Source: Lantana camara | Lineage: Eukaryota > Streptophyta > Magnoliopsida > Lamiales > Verbenaceae | Assembly: GCA_037501455.1 (NCBI GenBank) | Contig: CM074861.1 | Location: forward strand, 96,201,001-96,265,000 | Direction of reading: 5' to 3' | Length of the DNA stretch: 64,000 bases | In this document: piece by piece, positions 1 through 12,399 of the stretch | Layout of the letters: each line of letters opens with the position of its first letter | Numbering within the stretch: position 1 is the stretch's first letter | Made by a program: the position numbers and the translations under genes | Notes under the pieces: model-generated | Database searches by the model: none | What the model was told of the DNA's origin: nothing | The model's input: the letters and a program-made list of their open reading frames with translations, nothing else

Positions 1-1225
1 TTTATGCACATGGATGGTTTAAATTGGGGTTGGAGCCCTATAGTTGCGTTTTTCAATTGAGGTTGGAGCCTCACTTATGTGCGTACTGTTATGTGATTTA
101 TTATGTGGCTTTCCATATTACTGTTTTTGAGGCCGGGGTATGCCCCGTGTATTTGTCTAAGGCCAATATGAAGATTGAGCCTTATTACTTTATGTTTTTT
201 TCTTTTTATTGTAATTTGAGAGTAGAGATAGGTGGTGAGGTTTTATTTTCATTTTGGAGACAATGCACCCATGGAGTAAGATGGACCACATTCAAGTAAC
301 AAGGAGGCCATAAGTGAAGACCCCTCAAAATGTTAGGGAGGGGAATCTCAATTGTTAAATGTAATAGAGATAGGGCTCGTATTTTGTTACCGCTTTCCCT
401 TATGTGATTTAAACTGTTTATGTGGCATGTATGTTAGAACTTGTGATTGTGGAGTGGCTCCCACATATCACGCATAAGATAGGTAGAACCCATGATCATT
501 ACATGTTAGTATCATGCTAGGACATGTTATCTGTTTATGTGCTTGTTTGATATGCATTTAAGTGTACTTGCATTAATCAAGACTAATAAAATTGGATAAC
601 ATATATGTTGGTGAGGTCGAACCGGACAACTCTCCGGTTGATTCGAAAATTCCCATTAAATATTAAGCTAATTTCGAACAAATAGGTGTTTAATTCGAGA
701 TGCAAATTTTGAATTAAATTCCTAGCATTCCATCAATAGGTTTTAAGTTTAGTAAGTAAAGCTAGTTATTGTCCGCGAGTCGTGGGATAGCTAGTGGAGC
801 TTATTAGTTCTTAGTTACCTAATTAATCATTTTAAATGGTCAATATTTCGTGGTCAATTTTAGCAAGGGCGATGTCCGCGAGTCGTGGGTCGTTCGAACT
901 AAGTTTTGGTCATGATCTTATGATTGATGGGTCTAGCTTAACGCCTAAGTAAATATGGATGTCGCACGAGTCGTGGGTCCATATTGAAAGATAGGTGATG
1001 CAAAAACAATTACTAAGAATTCTAAAGGTGTTAGAATTGGTAAGTTGTACCTACCTAGGGTTCTTACTTAGAATGTCCGCGAGTCGTGGGTTCGAGGTAA
1101 AATGCCTAGGATCTTAGTACCCATTGGGAAACGTGTTCCTCTTAGATCTTTGGGAATTATAGATCTTTGAAAAACAGTGGGAGCTACATTAGATTAAAGA
1201 CCTTATCTTTTGTATATCGTTATAA
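1..1225 (+). other. C1 untranslated leader (partial)
   Basis: This is non-coding leader between PBS and gag, nearly identical by eye to 18286-19500 in C2, with only scattered single-base differences and one-base indels. Short ORFs such as 24-299 are not genes: the same stretch in C2 opens in a different place and ends early. Four copies of the CGAGTCGTGGG motif lie in its last third. Confidence 0.85.
771..1089 (+). repeat. Four spaced CGAGTCGTGGG motifs in C1 leader
   Basis: Copies lie at about 771-786, 874-889, 961-977 and 1074-1089. Each is preceded by GTCC or GTCG. The third reads CACGAGTCGTG, an interrupted palindrome. The same four-copy arrangement recurs in C2 and, inverted, in C3. Confidence 0.85.
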
Positions 1226-1282
1226 TTCAGCATGCCCACATTTTCTCTGCTTAGCATTTAGGTTGTAGTTCTGTGATTCTCT

Positions 1283-4200
1283 ACAATATGAAATGCAAAC
1301 CCATTCGTATCCATCCTTAAGTCAAATAAGTTGACTAAGTCCTGACTAACTCTAAATGGCTTCGGATCCTAAAATTCATTTTAGAATCCGACTAGAGAAA
1401 GGCGTTCTCTAAAGGGCGAAGTTTTCAATTGTGAAAAGTCGACCCGGGCCAAAAGAGAAGTAATCTGAGGTGAATGGATTTTTCCAAACCACTTAAAAGC
1501 AATTGAACCACCTCATAAAAATGTTACAAGGTATAACATTATGGAATTATTCAATATTCCAAATGAGGAAACAAGTGCACACGAACAAGGTCTAAAGATC
1601 TTAATTGAAGATCTTATGGTCTCGATCATCAACTGAGAAAAGAGTTCTCAGTGCACTGATTGCTTACATTGCTTCGACTATCATTCAAACCCTTTATGCT
1701 CAACTAGAATGATGCTAATGTAGCATAGTTAATCATTTAAGTTGATAATGGTTGAGAGCATCCTTAAGAAGGAATAAAAGGTTGAGATGGTTAATTCTTC
1801 TTCTAAAACTCCCTAAGTTAAAGGCTTGAAGGCCTAAAGAAGAAGAAACCCTTAAGAGCCCAATGGAGGGGCATGTAAGGGGTACGCCCAAAAGACACTA
1901 GAGATCAAATAGGACGTTTGTTTCTATGGTAGCAAATAAGGACTTTGAAAGGGAACTGCAAAGAGTATGAGTACTTTGAAATGTTACCTCGTTTAGTAAT
2001 TCTACTGGGAATAGAATTTACTAGTCTTAAGTCAATTCTGCATAAGCCATTGTGCAAAGACTCAAGGCACTAATGTTCTGAACATACAACGAGATAACAA
2101 AAGTAAGTGAGATGACAAAGCTTCGAATTACTTTGGAACGTTGAGATATGAAAGGATTAGCAAGTCAGACACCTTAGGATCATTCTATGAAAATGAACCT
2201 ATAGTGTTGACTTCCTATGAATCCTGTCATGAGGGAAGCGTTCCTGAATCCCGTTTATAAGAAATGTGGAACGTTCCAAAATTATAGTGGATTTCGATCC
2301 GTGCTGATGAGTGTAAGATGCTTAATGTAAGCACTAGATACAATCGTCAGTTTAATCATTATGAATGAATGTACTTGTTAAAGTACAAATTCGAAACTTA
2401 TATGAAATTCTTAGAATTTCGAAAGGAGGTTAGGAACCGAAGTAGTCATAAGTTATAGGTAAATCGATATGATCGAGATAGCCAATATCTTAGCAACTAA
2501 TTCCTTACTCATCTTAGAGATAATAGGATTATCTCTCAGTAAACTAATTCGAGAACACCTTAGTGTTTCCGAATGAGGGAATGAAATCTAATGCAACATG
2601 GTCCATTCCATAGCAAGCTTTACTGACTTATAATCATTCTAGGAATAAACTCCCAGAATATGCAGTTAGAGATTTTGAATTTAGTACCTTCCAAAATCAG
2701 TCCTTTAGTTGCACTATGCAATGTGGCATATTAAATTCCCTAATTATTCTTATCCAAGAATTTAGTAGAATCCTCTTAAGTGAAGAGGATAGTGGGAGAT
2801 AAGTTTGAAATGAGTTCAAGTTTATACAACGATATTGAATATTGTTTCTGCAATTCCCTTAGACAAAGGTTGTTTGTCTCAAGGAATGTATCTTTCTCAA
2901 GGAATCGTTCCTATAGAAGAAGAAAGACAAGCAAGCAGACCTCAAAGAAATTTAAGGATAAAATATCCACGCCACATATAGAAGAAACGAGCCCATCTGA
3001 TAAAATTTAGCCAAATTTTAGAGTATGTACACGTGTGAAATCCTTCTCTTAAGACGTGTTTAGAACGCGTTCCTAGATAGCCAAGGAATTACTTGAAGAT
3101 GAGACACTGTCAGATTTGGAATCTGAGTAGTGTAAGCAAGCTTTGAAATCCAATATGGATTCCATATACTCAAACCAAGTTTTGACCTTGGTTGATCCAC
3201 CTGATAGGATCAAGCTCGTGGAGCTTCGAGTAAATGGAAAGCATTACAACCTTCTTGACGATTGAAATGCAAAAGTCCATTTGGATTATGTTTACCACAT
3301 CCTCATATTCTGACTATGAGATATGATAAATGAATATGAGAACTATCTTGTTCAATATGAGGTTGAAAGAGACTGAAATAAGGTATTTCTATAAATCTCA
3401 TATTCAGTGGGAGTATGCATAAGGTATGCAAATCCCTAAAGTCAATCTGTGGATTAATAAAGGCTTCTAGGAGTTAGACAATTCGATTCCACAGTCAAAT
3501 CGTTCGACACAGATAGAAGTCGAATAAATCTCAGAGTGTACATATGAAAGTTAGTGATGTAAGAGTCAATTTTGGTTCTTTAGAAGACGATGTCCTTCTC
3601 ATTAGGAATGTCAAGGATGACGTGAAAGTTACCAATTCTTGTTTAAGAAACAATTTGACATGAAAGATCTTAGTGATTATCCTATATTCTCGACATTAAG
3701 ATCTATAGAAGATAGATCTAAGAGAATAGATGGATTATCGCAAAACGAGTACATAACCGCGGCACTAAAAGGAGTTTAGTATGGACAATGGAACATCTCT
3801 TTTGAAGAGTATGTGTCCTAAGATAACTTTAAGAAAGTTAGAATGTCCAAAATCCCTTTAAGTGAAAGGGTGCATAATGTATGAAAAGTTATGTACGAAA
3901 TTAGATATGGCGCAACACTAAGCGTAGTAGGCCGAATCTAATATGACCTCAGATAAGGTCATTAGATTTCTGTAAAGGATGTCCTCAGATTACTTGAGAA
4001 GAAATGAGGATATGTATTAGTTTACAGAGCCCAAAAGATCTTGTTGTTAGAAGGATATTTGATGTAACCGTTCATCAAACATGGATGATTATGAAATCAT
4101 TGCAAGGATACAACTTCTACCAGAATGGTAATGCAATGTGTTGGAAAGGGTTCCAAGGACGGACATTGCAAAACTCGACTGTCGTAGTTGAGAACTTAGT

Positions 4201-4523
4201 CGTATTATATAACGCTAAGTTAAGTGTTTGGGTAAGAAACTCCATCTAACCAGTTAGATGAAGTTCCTAGCATGAAACAATTCCTTTATCATATTGTATG
4301 ATAAAATGGATGGTTGCTCAATTAAGAGAACCAAGACCTCACCAAGAGACTGAACACGTGATTACGAATCACTTTATAAGGAAAAGGTGTTTCCTAAGAG
4401 ATGTGTAAACAAGAGGGTCACATCAGCAGAGAATATAGCAGATCCACTTTGGAAACGCCCAAAGTCAATAGGCTCTCAAAGTGCATCTTGAGAAGATGGG
4501 ACTTAGAATACCTAAATGGCTTT
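1283..4523 (+). pseudogene. Decayed copia Gag-Pol of C1
   Basis: The region runs parallel to the C2 gag-pol (19582-23487) but is about 0.65 kb shorter and heavily substituted, with many stops and frameshifts. Recognisable islands include the stretch before the integrase/RT junction (2780-3010, matching C2's GDKLES and VFVSRNATF segments). Near 4004-4249 there is a patch matching the RNase H end. No frame stays open beyond about 80 codons. The decay contrasts with the nearly identical leader upstream and most of the LTR downstream, so the coding part is far more diverged from C2 than the non-coding parts. It cannot encode a working polyprotein. Boundaries are approximate. Confidence 0.8.
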
Positions 4524-4541
4524 TACGGGCAAGTGGGAGAT

Positions 4542-6503
4542 TGTTAGGAATAGTGCCCTAGAAAGCCGATTCGACGTAATCTACTTTGGGACTTTTCTTG
4601 TATCACAGACAATCTTTGAATAATATACGATTGATTATAGGCAAACACTTCTTTATATGCCAATACGTGTTTTGTGTGTTTCCATTACGTGCGCATGTAT
4701 GAGAACTCCCCTAATCCTGATGACTTTAGGACTCTACCATTTAGGTGAAATGGTTCATGAAACGAGCCCTATATCACATAAGTCATGATTAGTAAAATAC
4801 TCCAAGCCGATGAGTCCTACAGACAGTGGGAGTGTCAACCTGACTCCTCTAAGGCTTGCTTGTGGGATCACGCCCTTAAGAAGGACCACCTTGTTTCATG
4901 GAGGTGCAAAGTGTATAGTTGATACGTGCGTGATACATGAGGGTGCTTGCTTTAATAAGTAAGTTCACTGAGGTGCCCCGTGTGAGAACATTCCTAAATG
5001 GGAAAGGAAGTTTCTATTTCAGGAAATGGAAACTTCCAGATTAGGAAATATCTCACGAGTCATTGATGTGATTAATTGATCCTTAGACTTGAGGTTCCAT
5101 GTTACTTTATGAGTTAACTCTGTAGTCTTTGGTATAAGCTTTAAAGGGTGTCGCCTTAGACAACTGATTCAAGGCTTATGCTGGGGCTGCACAAGTAACT
5201 CATGAAAGTGAATGAGAATCAAGAAAGGACCTACACTTGCATTTGCAAGGTGATCTCTTATTGTGTAAGTCATTCATATGCCATATGGAGTCCTTGGCCA
5301 AGGCAGTAGATCAAGACATCAAGAAAAGGGTTTCTTGGATTGAGATCAAATGGATATGAAATGCACTTTAGCTTTAAGACCAGATTATTAGGGTTCTAAT
5401 TATTCCCTTACCCTAGATCATGGTTGAGAGATAGTAAGTAGGAGGATTGTATCTCACATGAATCAATGACTTAAAGGTTCTGTCGAATCCGAACATTCCA
5501 ATTCAGCTAGGGGTTAAACACCTGTTGCTAGACTATGGTCGTTTAATCTGTGGACTGATTAATTAATTAGTGAATTAATTAATTAGGGTCACTGCTAATT
5601 GAATTGAGAACCTAGAGGGTCACACACAACAACTTGGTTACATGAGTTGAGGCTTTAAAATGATTAAACGAGTTAATCAAGCCAAGAGGGTTCCACACGT
5701 GTGAAACCACACGTGTGGCTCACGTGAGTGACACGTGTCATTGTGACACGTGTCACACACGTGTATAAATATATGTGTATATTTATTTATGTATTAAATA
5801 ATTAATGTGATTAATTATTTAATAGACTTTGGTTTAATTTTGAATTAAAAAGAAAGTCTTATTTTGGAGAAAAATAATCTAGTTAATTAATTATGAATTA
5901 ATTAATTAGATAAAATAAGTTATTTATTTTAAATAAATAAAGTATAAAATTATCCAAAAATAGTTTGGATATTTTTAGCTCTCTTGAAAGTTGATTTGAA
6001 TTAGAATTCAAAGTCAAAGTCAAAATTACTTGATGATCAAGTAATAGGAGAGAGAGAGACCAAAATCCTAGCCCATTAAGGACTAGGAATTTCGTCCCTC
6101 CCCTTTCTTATATATAGGGGAGCTCATGCTCCCCTTTAGAGCTAATTGACAATTCTTGGTTCATGTGTTGAACACCTTCCTTTCTCCAAGATTAAATTAA
6201 ACCCTAGGTTAAGCCTAAACACTAACTAGAGAACTAGCATCCTTACTAGTTAGATTGTGATCAAGTTGGTGGACTTTCTCTAGAGACTTCAAGTTAGAAG
6301 TTTGAAGATTCGAGCTTTACCAAGGAGAGGGGATCAAGCCGCGTGAAGAGCGTTCTTGGGTGGCTTGAAACGCTTCAAGAAAGAATAAAAGAAAAGTAAG
6401 TTTTCTATCTTTACGAATTTGGTTACACGATTGCGAGTTCAAGGTCCTTTTGTTGGGAATTTTTTTTTTAAATTCCGCTGCTTTCTGATTCTGTTTTCCA
6501 ACA
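4542..6503 (+). repeat. C1 3' LTR (1962 bp)
   Basis: It begins TGTTAGGAATAG and ends TTTTCCAACA, directly after a purine-rich tract. The first ~150 bp differ clearly from the C2 LTR. From about 4690 (GCATGTATGAGAACTCC) onward the two are nearly identical. It contains a G-box cluster and a TATATATA core at 6109-6116. The core is followed by an inverted repeat with arms GGGGAGC and GCTCCCC. Confidence 0.92.
5697..5763 (+). promoter_or_regulatory. Six G-boxes in C1 LTR
   Basis: CACGTG occurs at 5697, 5710, 5721, 5732, 5747 and 5758, most within longer palindromes such as TGACACGTGTCA. They lie about 350 bp upstream of the TATA-like core at 6109. G-boxes are known binding sites for plant bZIP and bHLH factors. 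A role in LTR transcription is inferred. Confidence 0.7.
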
Positions 6504-6833
6504 GTCACCACATCCCCCGCACCTAAGCCCAATCAACATACGAGATGGGAAACCCGTATATGAACCAAGCAGAGACGAACGGGAGACAGACAGACATACA
6601 CCTAAGCCAGGCGGAACGTACACCCTGCAATTTAAACAAACCAACAAAAACGAATGCGTATGCGGAAGCGATGCATATATTTTAATAATGAATCATAAGC
6701 AGCAGGTGATGGGTTCATCTAGCATAGATACCTAATCACGATAATCAACATAAATAAAAAATGCAAACAGATTCAAATCTGTTCCTAGAAGCCTGTCCCG
6801 AAATCATAACATATCAAAATAAATCATCTCGTA
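6504..6833 (-). repeat. G1 3' LTR, piece left of G2
   Basis: This matches 62438-62765 of the right-hand G1 LTR, including the conserved segment CACATCCCCCGCAC. It ends at the target duplication TCGTA (6829-6833), where G2 is inserted. Confidence 0.85.
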
Positions 6834-8616
6834 TGTAACGCCTCACTTCTCCGGAATAGGACAAGATAATGTTACATGTGTGTTTCGGAGTTATGCATTT
6901 ATTTACTAATTTATAATCTCGTATTTTATTGGCCTTAATTATTTTCTCTAGATAATATACGCTTAATTATCTCTAAGCATGATTTAATTTCCAAATTTCT
7001 TGAACTAATTAAATTATGAGCTAAATGTCAATTTAGGGGATCTCTCCATAATTTCAACAAAACTAATTTGGACCTAATTGTTCTTATTTAGAATTTTAGA
7101 GTACTTTACATAATAAATTCTTTTAGAGGGACTTAATTGGAATTAATAACATTTTTTATTAGATTTCTTTTGCTGATTTTCTTAGCAACACACGTATTGT
7201 AGCTCTGCGTCTTCCACATTTCATTTTGGTTTCACTTATCACCAATTTTATTTCTTAAAAATTTTAAAAGATAAGGAACGAAATCATTTCTCATCCCATC
7301 TTCTTCAAGAGAAACACCACCGAACTCCATCTTCATCACCTCATAGCGTGCGCCACCTCCATCCGTTCTTTTCTTTCTTGAATTCCAGCAGCAACAAGGT
7401 AAAAGCAGTAACATTAGCTCTCTTTCCTTTCTTCGCCGAACGCGACTGTGATGCTTTAACATACAAGTAGTATTGAAGTAGTCTGATTATTTGGAATTCT
7501 TGCAAATTATGATGAGATTGAAGCTTGAGATAGAGTTATATACTTGCATATGGTAGGACTAGATTGGGAGATAGATTCCTTGATGAATTCAAGAAGTTGG
7601 TTTGTCTAAATTCTGAGATAGTGATCGAGTCGATGAACTTTGTGATTCTGATAGTTGGAAAGCCTGTACTATTGTATTTTTAAGTGTTTATATGCTTAGG
7701 AGTGATTTAGTCTTGTCTTAGCATGAGTTCTTGGCTTTTTGCTTATGTGACAGCATGACTGCAGAAGTTACAAATGCAAATTCCGAGCTCATGCGATGCC
7801 GTTTTCAAAAACTGTTTTAACTGGAGATTAATAACATATTAAAGTACATATCTGCCAAATTTCGTAATTATCCGAGCCCGTTTGATACCTCGAAAAAATC
7901 CCGAAACATGCCGCAGTCCCCAGTTTTTTTACCCTATTTTCTGATCTGGAACAGCAGCTGAGCAGAATAAGTAAACCTTCGAATTTTCCAAAAATGTTTT
8001 ACAGGGATGTTCTTATATGTGTCTAGAGTATACCTACAAAATTTCAGAATTTTTCGACTTCGTTTGATATGGTAACGAAATTCTTCTTTCAAACGTGTCA
8101 CAGCGCAAGAGTTACTGTATTGTTGTGACTTTGATAAAAAATCTGTAATTTTCCAGAAATATATAAAAACTTAAGCATGGATATCTGATTCTTTTTGTGC
8201 TATACATGTTTAGAAACATTGTGGGTAAGATTAGTGGATGAGTTTTGATGTTTTCGGATGAATTTCGCTTGATTAAAAGTGTGAAGTGCATAAACCGAAA
8301 CTTTGACAGCTTATATGCAGAGAATTCATATGTAAATTTTGAACTCATACGACCTCGGTTTTCAAAACTGTTTTAACTGGATATTCCTAGTATATTAAGG
8401 TTTATGTCCGTCAAATTTTATGTTAATCCGAGTCCATTTGATACTCGAGAAAAATTCAAAACGACTCAGCTGTCCCCTGTTTTCTGGTCTGGATTAACAG
8501 CTTGAAAAGAGTGATTAAATGTATGAATTTCTCAAAACTGTTTTACAGGGGTACTTATGAATTTATCTAGTATATCCACGTAAACTTTCAGATTAATCTG
8601 ACTTCATTTGATAGGA
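6834..8616 (+). repeat. G2 5' LTR, first part
   Basis: It begins TGTAACGCC and matches 33213-34995 of the 3' LTR. It stops at TAGGA (8612-8616), the target duplication of G3. A donor-like CAACAAG|GTAAAAGC lies at 7398/7399. ORFs here (for example 7232-7462, 8112-8348) are partly duplicated in the other LTR and show no coding signature. Confidence 0.92.
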
Positions 8617-9947
8617 TGTAGCACCCCAGACGGAGGATACCACATCCCCCGCACTAGGACCCAGACCCGGTCATGAAATAGAAAGTCCATGCCCGAATCC
8701 GAGTCATAGTGAACGGGAGACCAACTCACACACTAGGCTAGGGGGATATAACTCGACAAACTCAGAGCGCAGAAGCAATTTTAAAACAATCAACAACAGA
8801 TAGCGGAAGTAATTAAAACAACATGCAGAACAGGTGACGGGTTCAACTAGCATAGATACCTAATCCTGAATATCAATTCATAATCTGATATAATAATCAG
8901 CATAAGTATCACCAATATCTAATAACATCCAAATACTAGCTTACTAACCCCACACGGGTTTAAGTCTAAGTAGAACATAAACATAACCTTCAAGGGTGAA
9001 ACATAAATACATAACATAAGTAGAGTGTGAAACAAATGCATCCTAACCCAACTAGACTGTCAAGTATGACTCAGAAGACTGACTTTCGCCTATCTCAAGC
9101 CAAAAGGAAACTTGCAAGCTAAAAGATAAAATGAGGGGTCAGTCAACTGACCGAGTGAGGGGGCTAACCCGCACCCACAATATATATATAAAGCACAACA
9201 CAAATCAAAAAGAGGGAATTATGAACCTGAGATAGGTGTTGCATACCAAAGACTTTTCAAAATAACCCAAATAGATATAAGTTTAGAAACCATTTCAGAA
9301 ACTCTATCTTGATTCATAACTCCCAGACAACACAGAACATATGCTCGGCGAGTACGAGCTTCCAACCTTTACTCCTCATAACAGAACAAAATGAAAATAT
9401 ATAAATAAATCCATCCTCTACTCCAATGATGGAAGAGCCACGCGTTGGCCCTAACCATCAATAACAGAAAGACTAACAAAGGGTAGCGAACCCACAAGTG
9501 CCTCCCCAGTTGTACACCGAAGGCTCAAGATATCACGTCTCCTCTATCTCCCTGAGTCACGCAATGATATCTCAAATGGAACTAAGCACAGGTATATCCC
9601 CAACGGCCTTAACCGTCCAGGGGGCTCCTTACCCATAGCTCCTCGGATCCACAACAGAACAGAACGGAACAGATACCATATATCATGGCCAACTCGCTAA
9701 AGAACTTAACATAACTGATATTTCCAAAATAGCTTACATATGCCTCAAAAACTGGTTTTTATATATATTCCTACGCGATGGAACTTTAAGCCTCAATGAC
9801 CTCCACCCTCGCAGGACGCACGCAAAGGTCATAAACATATCATATCCAACACATACGTATCTATAATAGGGTATACTTGCATTCAAGGGTAGAAATCAGA
9901 ATGTAAAGGTCATAGGTCGCATAACTATACAAAATCCTAAACCTTAC

Positions 9948-10017
9948 CTTGTGCAAGTAGAGTCTGAGAGTGTGAAGGCCAAAGACTCTAAACCTCGGGC
10001 CCACCGGCACCACCAAA
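9948..10017 (-). other. Putative LTR exon 2 (G3 left LTR)
   Basis: About 70 nt bounded by an AG acceptor (weak pyrimidine tract) and the donor CAAG|GTAAGG. Inferred only from conservation of the same layout in the other gypsy-type LTRs. Confidence 0.4.
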
Positions 10018-10272
10018 CTCTATGACATGACGTACAAAAGCCCAGACTTAAACTCTATATGAACCAAGTAAGATGCACGGCGTATCAAGAGATGAATGAT
10101 ATGTAATATGGAATGAAGTGTACACATAGGTTACATATTCCACCAAATCATGCAATTAACGAAGTATTAAGGTTTAACAAAGCATTTGAAATCATATTAA
10201 AGCATATAAGTCATAAGGCAATTCAAACGGATCAAGCAAACATGGAAAAGGCAAGGGTAAAGTGTAACAGTA

Positions 10273-10476
10273 GCTCCGGAACGGCCATTCCCATGTATAA
10301 CTAAGCATGGGAACGATCATTCCCAAAAGCACCTAGCAAGCATGGGAACGACCGTTCCCATCTCAAGGCAAAAACGGGAACGGCCCTTCCCGTTCTCGCG
10401 TGCTGACATCAGCCCTTGGTGGGAAGGGCTATTTCGGGCACCAAGACCAAACGGGAACGGCCGTTCCAGCCTCAGA
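10273..10476. repeat. Cluster of GC-rich palindromes in G3 left LTR
   Basis: Five or six near-palindromes built on GGGAACGRCCGTTCCC lie in about 200 bp. The clearest is at 10342-10361, ATGGGAAC and GTTCCCAT around a 4-bp centre with one mismatch. The symmetry produces long mirrored ORFs on both strands (10317-10613 and 10342-10599), which are therefore not evidence of coding. Confidence 0.8.
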
Positions 10477-11608
10477 TCTGGTGCAATCTGCGCAGAAACT
10501 TCACAGCTTCGGGAAGAAGACAACCGTGACCGAAAATGGCCGATTTCACACCATTTAAGCCATAAAATTTCCACGAAAATCATATATATTATCACATAAT
10601 TCATGCTTATCACATAAATATCAATTTAGCTCAAGAACAAGGGTGATTTTGGTCAAAACTCATACAACCCATTTTAATGAAAATCAAGCTTCAACCATGG
10701 CAAGGTTCATCCAAACTCACTCCCTATCATACCATTAACAACTATAACACATATTCAACATGGAGAAACACATATTCTTGCTCAAAAACTCAAGGATTCA
10801 CCATTAGGGCCATATTCTTCAAGTTGGGTATAAATCACCATTTTCACAAGACTTCCTCATATAAGCTCATACATTCAATTTCATGCTAAGATTCATGGAT
10901 GGAAATGAAATACACATCAAGGGAAATTCGTAGCTTACCTTGGCTCTTGAAATGATGAAGAAATGAGGGAGATATGAGCTCTTGAAGGTGTGGAATGGCT
11001 TAAGTCTTCATCCTCTCTTGAAACTTCTCTATGGCTGTCACAATAAGGCTCTTTTGAGGTTTGGAGTGCAATGAGAAAGAGGATCTAGGTTAGGGTTTCA
11101 AGATATAATATGAGGCTAGAGGCTTTATTAGGATTTGGGCTCAAAGAAATGATTTTCGACACAATAGGTCAAATTTAAAAGGTTTAAGGTCTAAACGGTT
11201 TTCGAAAAATATAAAGTAAATTTCATTGGATCCGAACCACCTAAACAAGCCCAATGGTTGTTTCGAAATTCGAATTCGAATTCCCGAGCTCATATCGGTC
11301 CCAAACGCACCCAAAATTACCTAATTTAAGTTAGGCCCAAAGTTCCAAAAATTGCAAATAGGCCCAAGTCCTATTTCAAATCAACACCAACAATTAAATT
11401 CAAGAAGCTACGTTTTCCTATTAACCCATAACTTTTCAAGTTGTCATGGAAGAAGTCATATTTTATATTTTCCCATTTCGGCCAATTAAGTCATGTATTT
11501 TATAAATGTTGGGATCTAAACACGTCAAAGGGAATTAAATCACATAAGTGCGTAACGTAATCTCTCTCATGACGCATACTTGTACGATTTATCGGACGGG
11601 GCATCACA

Positions 11609-11621
11609 ATCTCTCCCCCTT
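11609..11621 (-). other. Polypurine tract of G3
   Basis: On the minus strand AAGGGGGAGAGAT directly abuts the LTR start TGTGATGCCCC. This is the expected plus-strand primer site for reverse transcription. Confidence 0.85.
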
Positions 11622-11911
11622 AGGAGAACCTGGTCCTCAGGTTTGCTGCTCGGCTTCAAACAAACCCGGTCACAACTTCTTCATTTCCTCATTAATCTCC
11701 AAAGTTGGTTCCTCCGATTTCTGTCCTTTCCACAACCCGATCTTGAATCTCGTCCGGATACTTCACAATCATCAAGTCCGAAGTAAATTGTAATTCTTCT
11801 ATCGTAAGAACAGTCAACTCTTCAGTGTAGAACCAATGTCTCTTCAAGGATGTCCCATTCTTACTTCTTGTAGTCCGTAATCGTCGACGTGCATCGCAAC
11901 CAAGACACACA
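11622..11911 (-). other. G3 interior between hairpin array and polypurine tract
   Basis: No coding domain is recognised here. The ORFs at 11548-11934 on both strands have no family signature. The part next to the PPT (minus strand GAGGACCAGGTTCTCC) resembles the same place in G1 (GGGGACCAGGTTCTCT). Confidence 0.6.
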
Positions 11912-12342
11912 GAGAGAATCCCATCTCTCAGCATAAAAGGTGAGAGAACCCCATCTCTCGAACACAGAAAGCGAGAGAACCCCCTCTCTCGATCACATAA
12001 GAGAGAGCCCTATCTCTCGAGCAGACAATTGAGAGAACCCCGTCTCTCAGCCTAAGTTGGACAGATTCCAGCATCTTCCAACACTCTAGTTCAAGAAATT
12101 CTAGCATTTCTCAAACCCCTAAATTCAAGAGAATCCAGCATCTCCCGAATATCTAAGTACAAGAGAATCCAACATCTCTTATGCACAAAGTTTAGAAAGA
12201 ATCCAACATCTTTCTATCATATAAGTAGAGAATCCTGCAACTCTCTAACACATAAATTGAGAGAATGAACATCTCCCAATCACGTAAATAGAGAGAATTA
12301 AATCTTTCTCACACTGAGAATGAGAGATTTTGACATCTCTCT
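11912..12342 (-). repeat. Tandem hairpin array of G3 (~14 units, ~31 nt)
   Basis: About 14 units each contain an inverted repeat. The best-preserved units (11912-12050) read GAGAGA-ATGGGGT-type centre-TCTCTC on the minus strand. Unit starts recur every 29-35 nt. Units further toward gag keep the pairing but with changed arms (for example AGAAAGA with TCTTTCT). The period is not a multiple of three, so this is a DNA- or RNA-level structure rather than a protein repeat. It lies between gag and the polypurine tract. Confidence 0.85.
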
Positions 12343-12399
12343 AGCACATAAATATAATTATTTAAAGCACTTGTGCCTACGCACATCAAAGTAGCACAG

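Larger units (their letters stand above)
1..6503 (+). mobile_element. C1: Ty1/copia LTR retrotransposon, left end outside window
   Basis: The window opens inside the 5' leader of this element: the first bases match positions from about 18286 of C2. The order is leader, decayed gag-pol, polypurine tract (GGCAAGTGGGAGAT just before 4542) and 3' LTR ending ...CCAACA at 6503. The following bases, GTCAC (6504-6508), are the expected right-hand target duplication. The flank that follows matches the LTR of G1 at about 62440, so C1 was inserted into G1's LTR. The 5' LTR and the left TSD copy are not visible. Confidence 0.92.
8617..11608 (-). repeat. G3 3' LTR (2992 bp)
   Basis: On the minus strand it runs from TGTGATGCCCC to GGGGTGCTACA. 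It is colinear with 13813-15400, 25423-26370 and 29995-30444. It contains intron-like signals (donor at 10939/10938, exon 9948-10017, acceptor at 9111/9110) and a cluster of GC-rich palindromes at 10273-10476. ORFs 10113-10304, 10317-10613, 10342-10599 and 10677-10889 fall in this LTR and recur, with changes, in the other copy. I see no protein signature in them. Confidence 0.93.

Noticed and set aside
10317..10613. Overlapping 98- and 85-codon ORFs on opposite strands, with relatives at 25519-25826
   Set aside because: They arise from the palindromes; the two strands read almost the same. The region is LTR, and the ORFs change length between the two copies.
11912..12342. CRISPR-like appearance of regularly spaced repeats
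   Set aside because: Units are degenerate, there are no unique equal-length spacers or cas genes, and the context is a plant retrotransposon interior.
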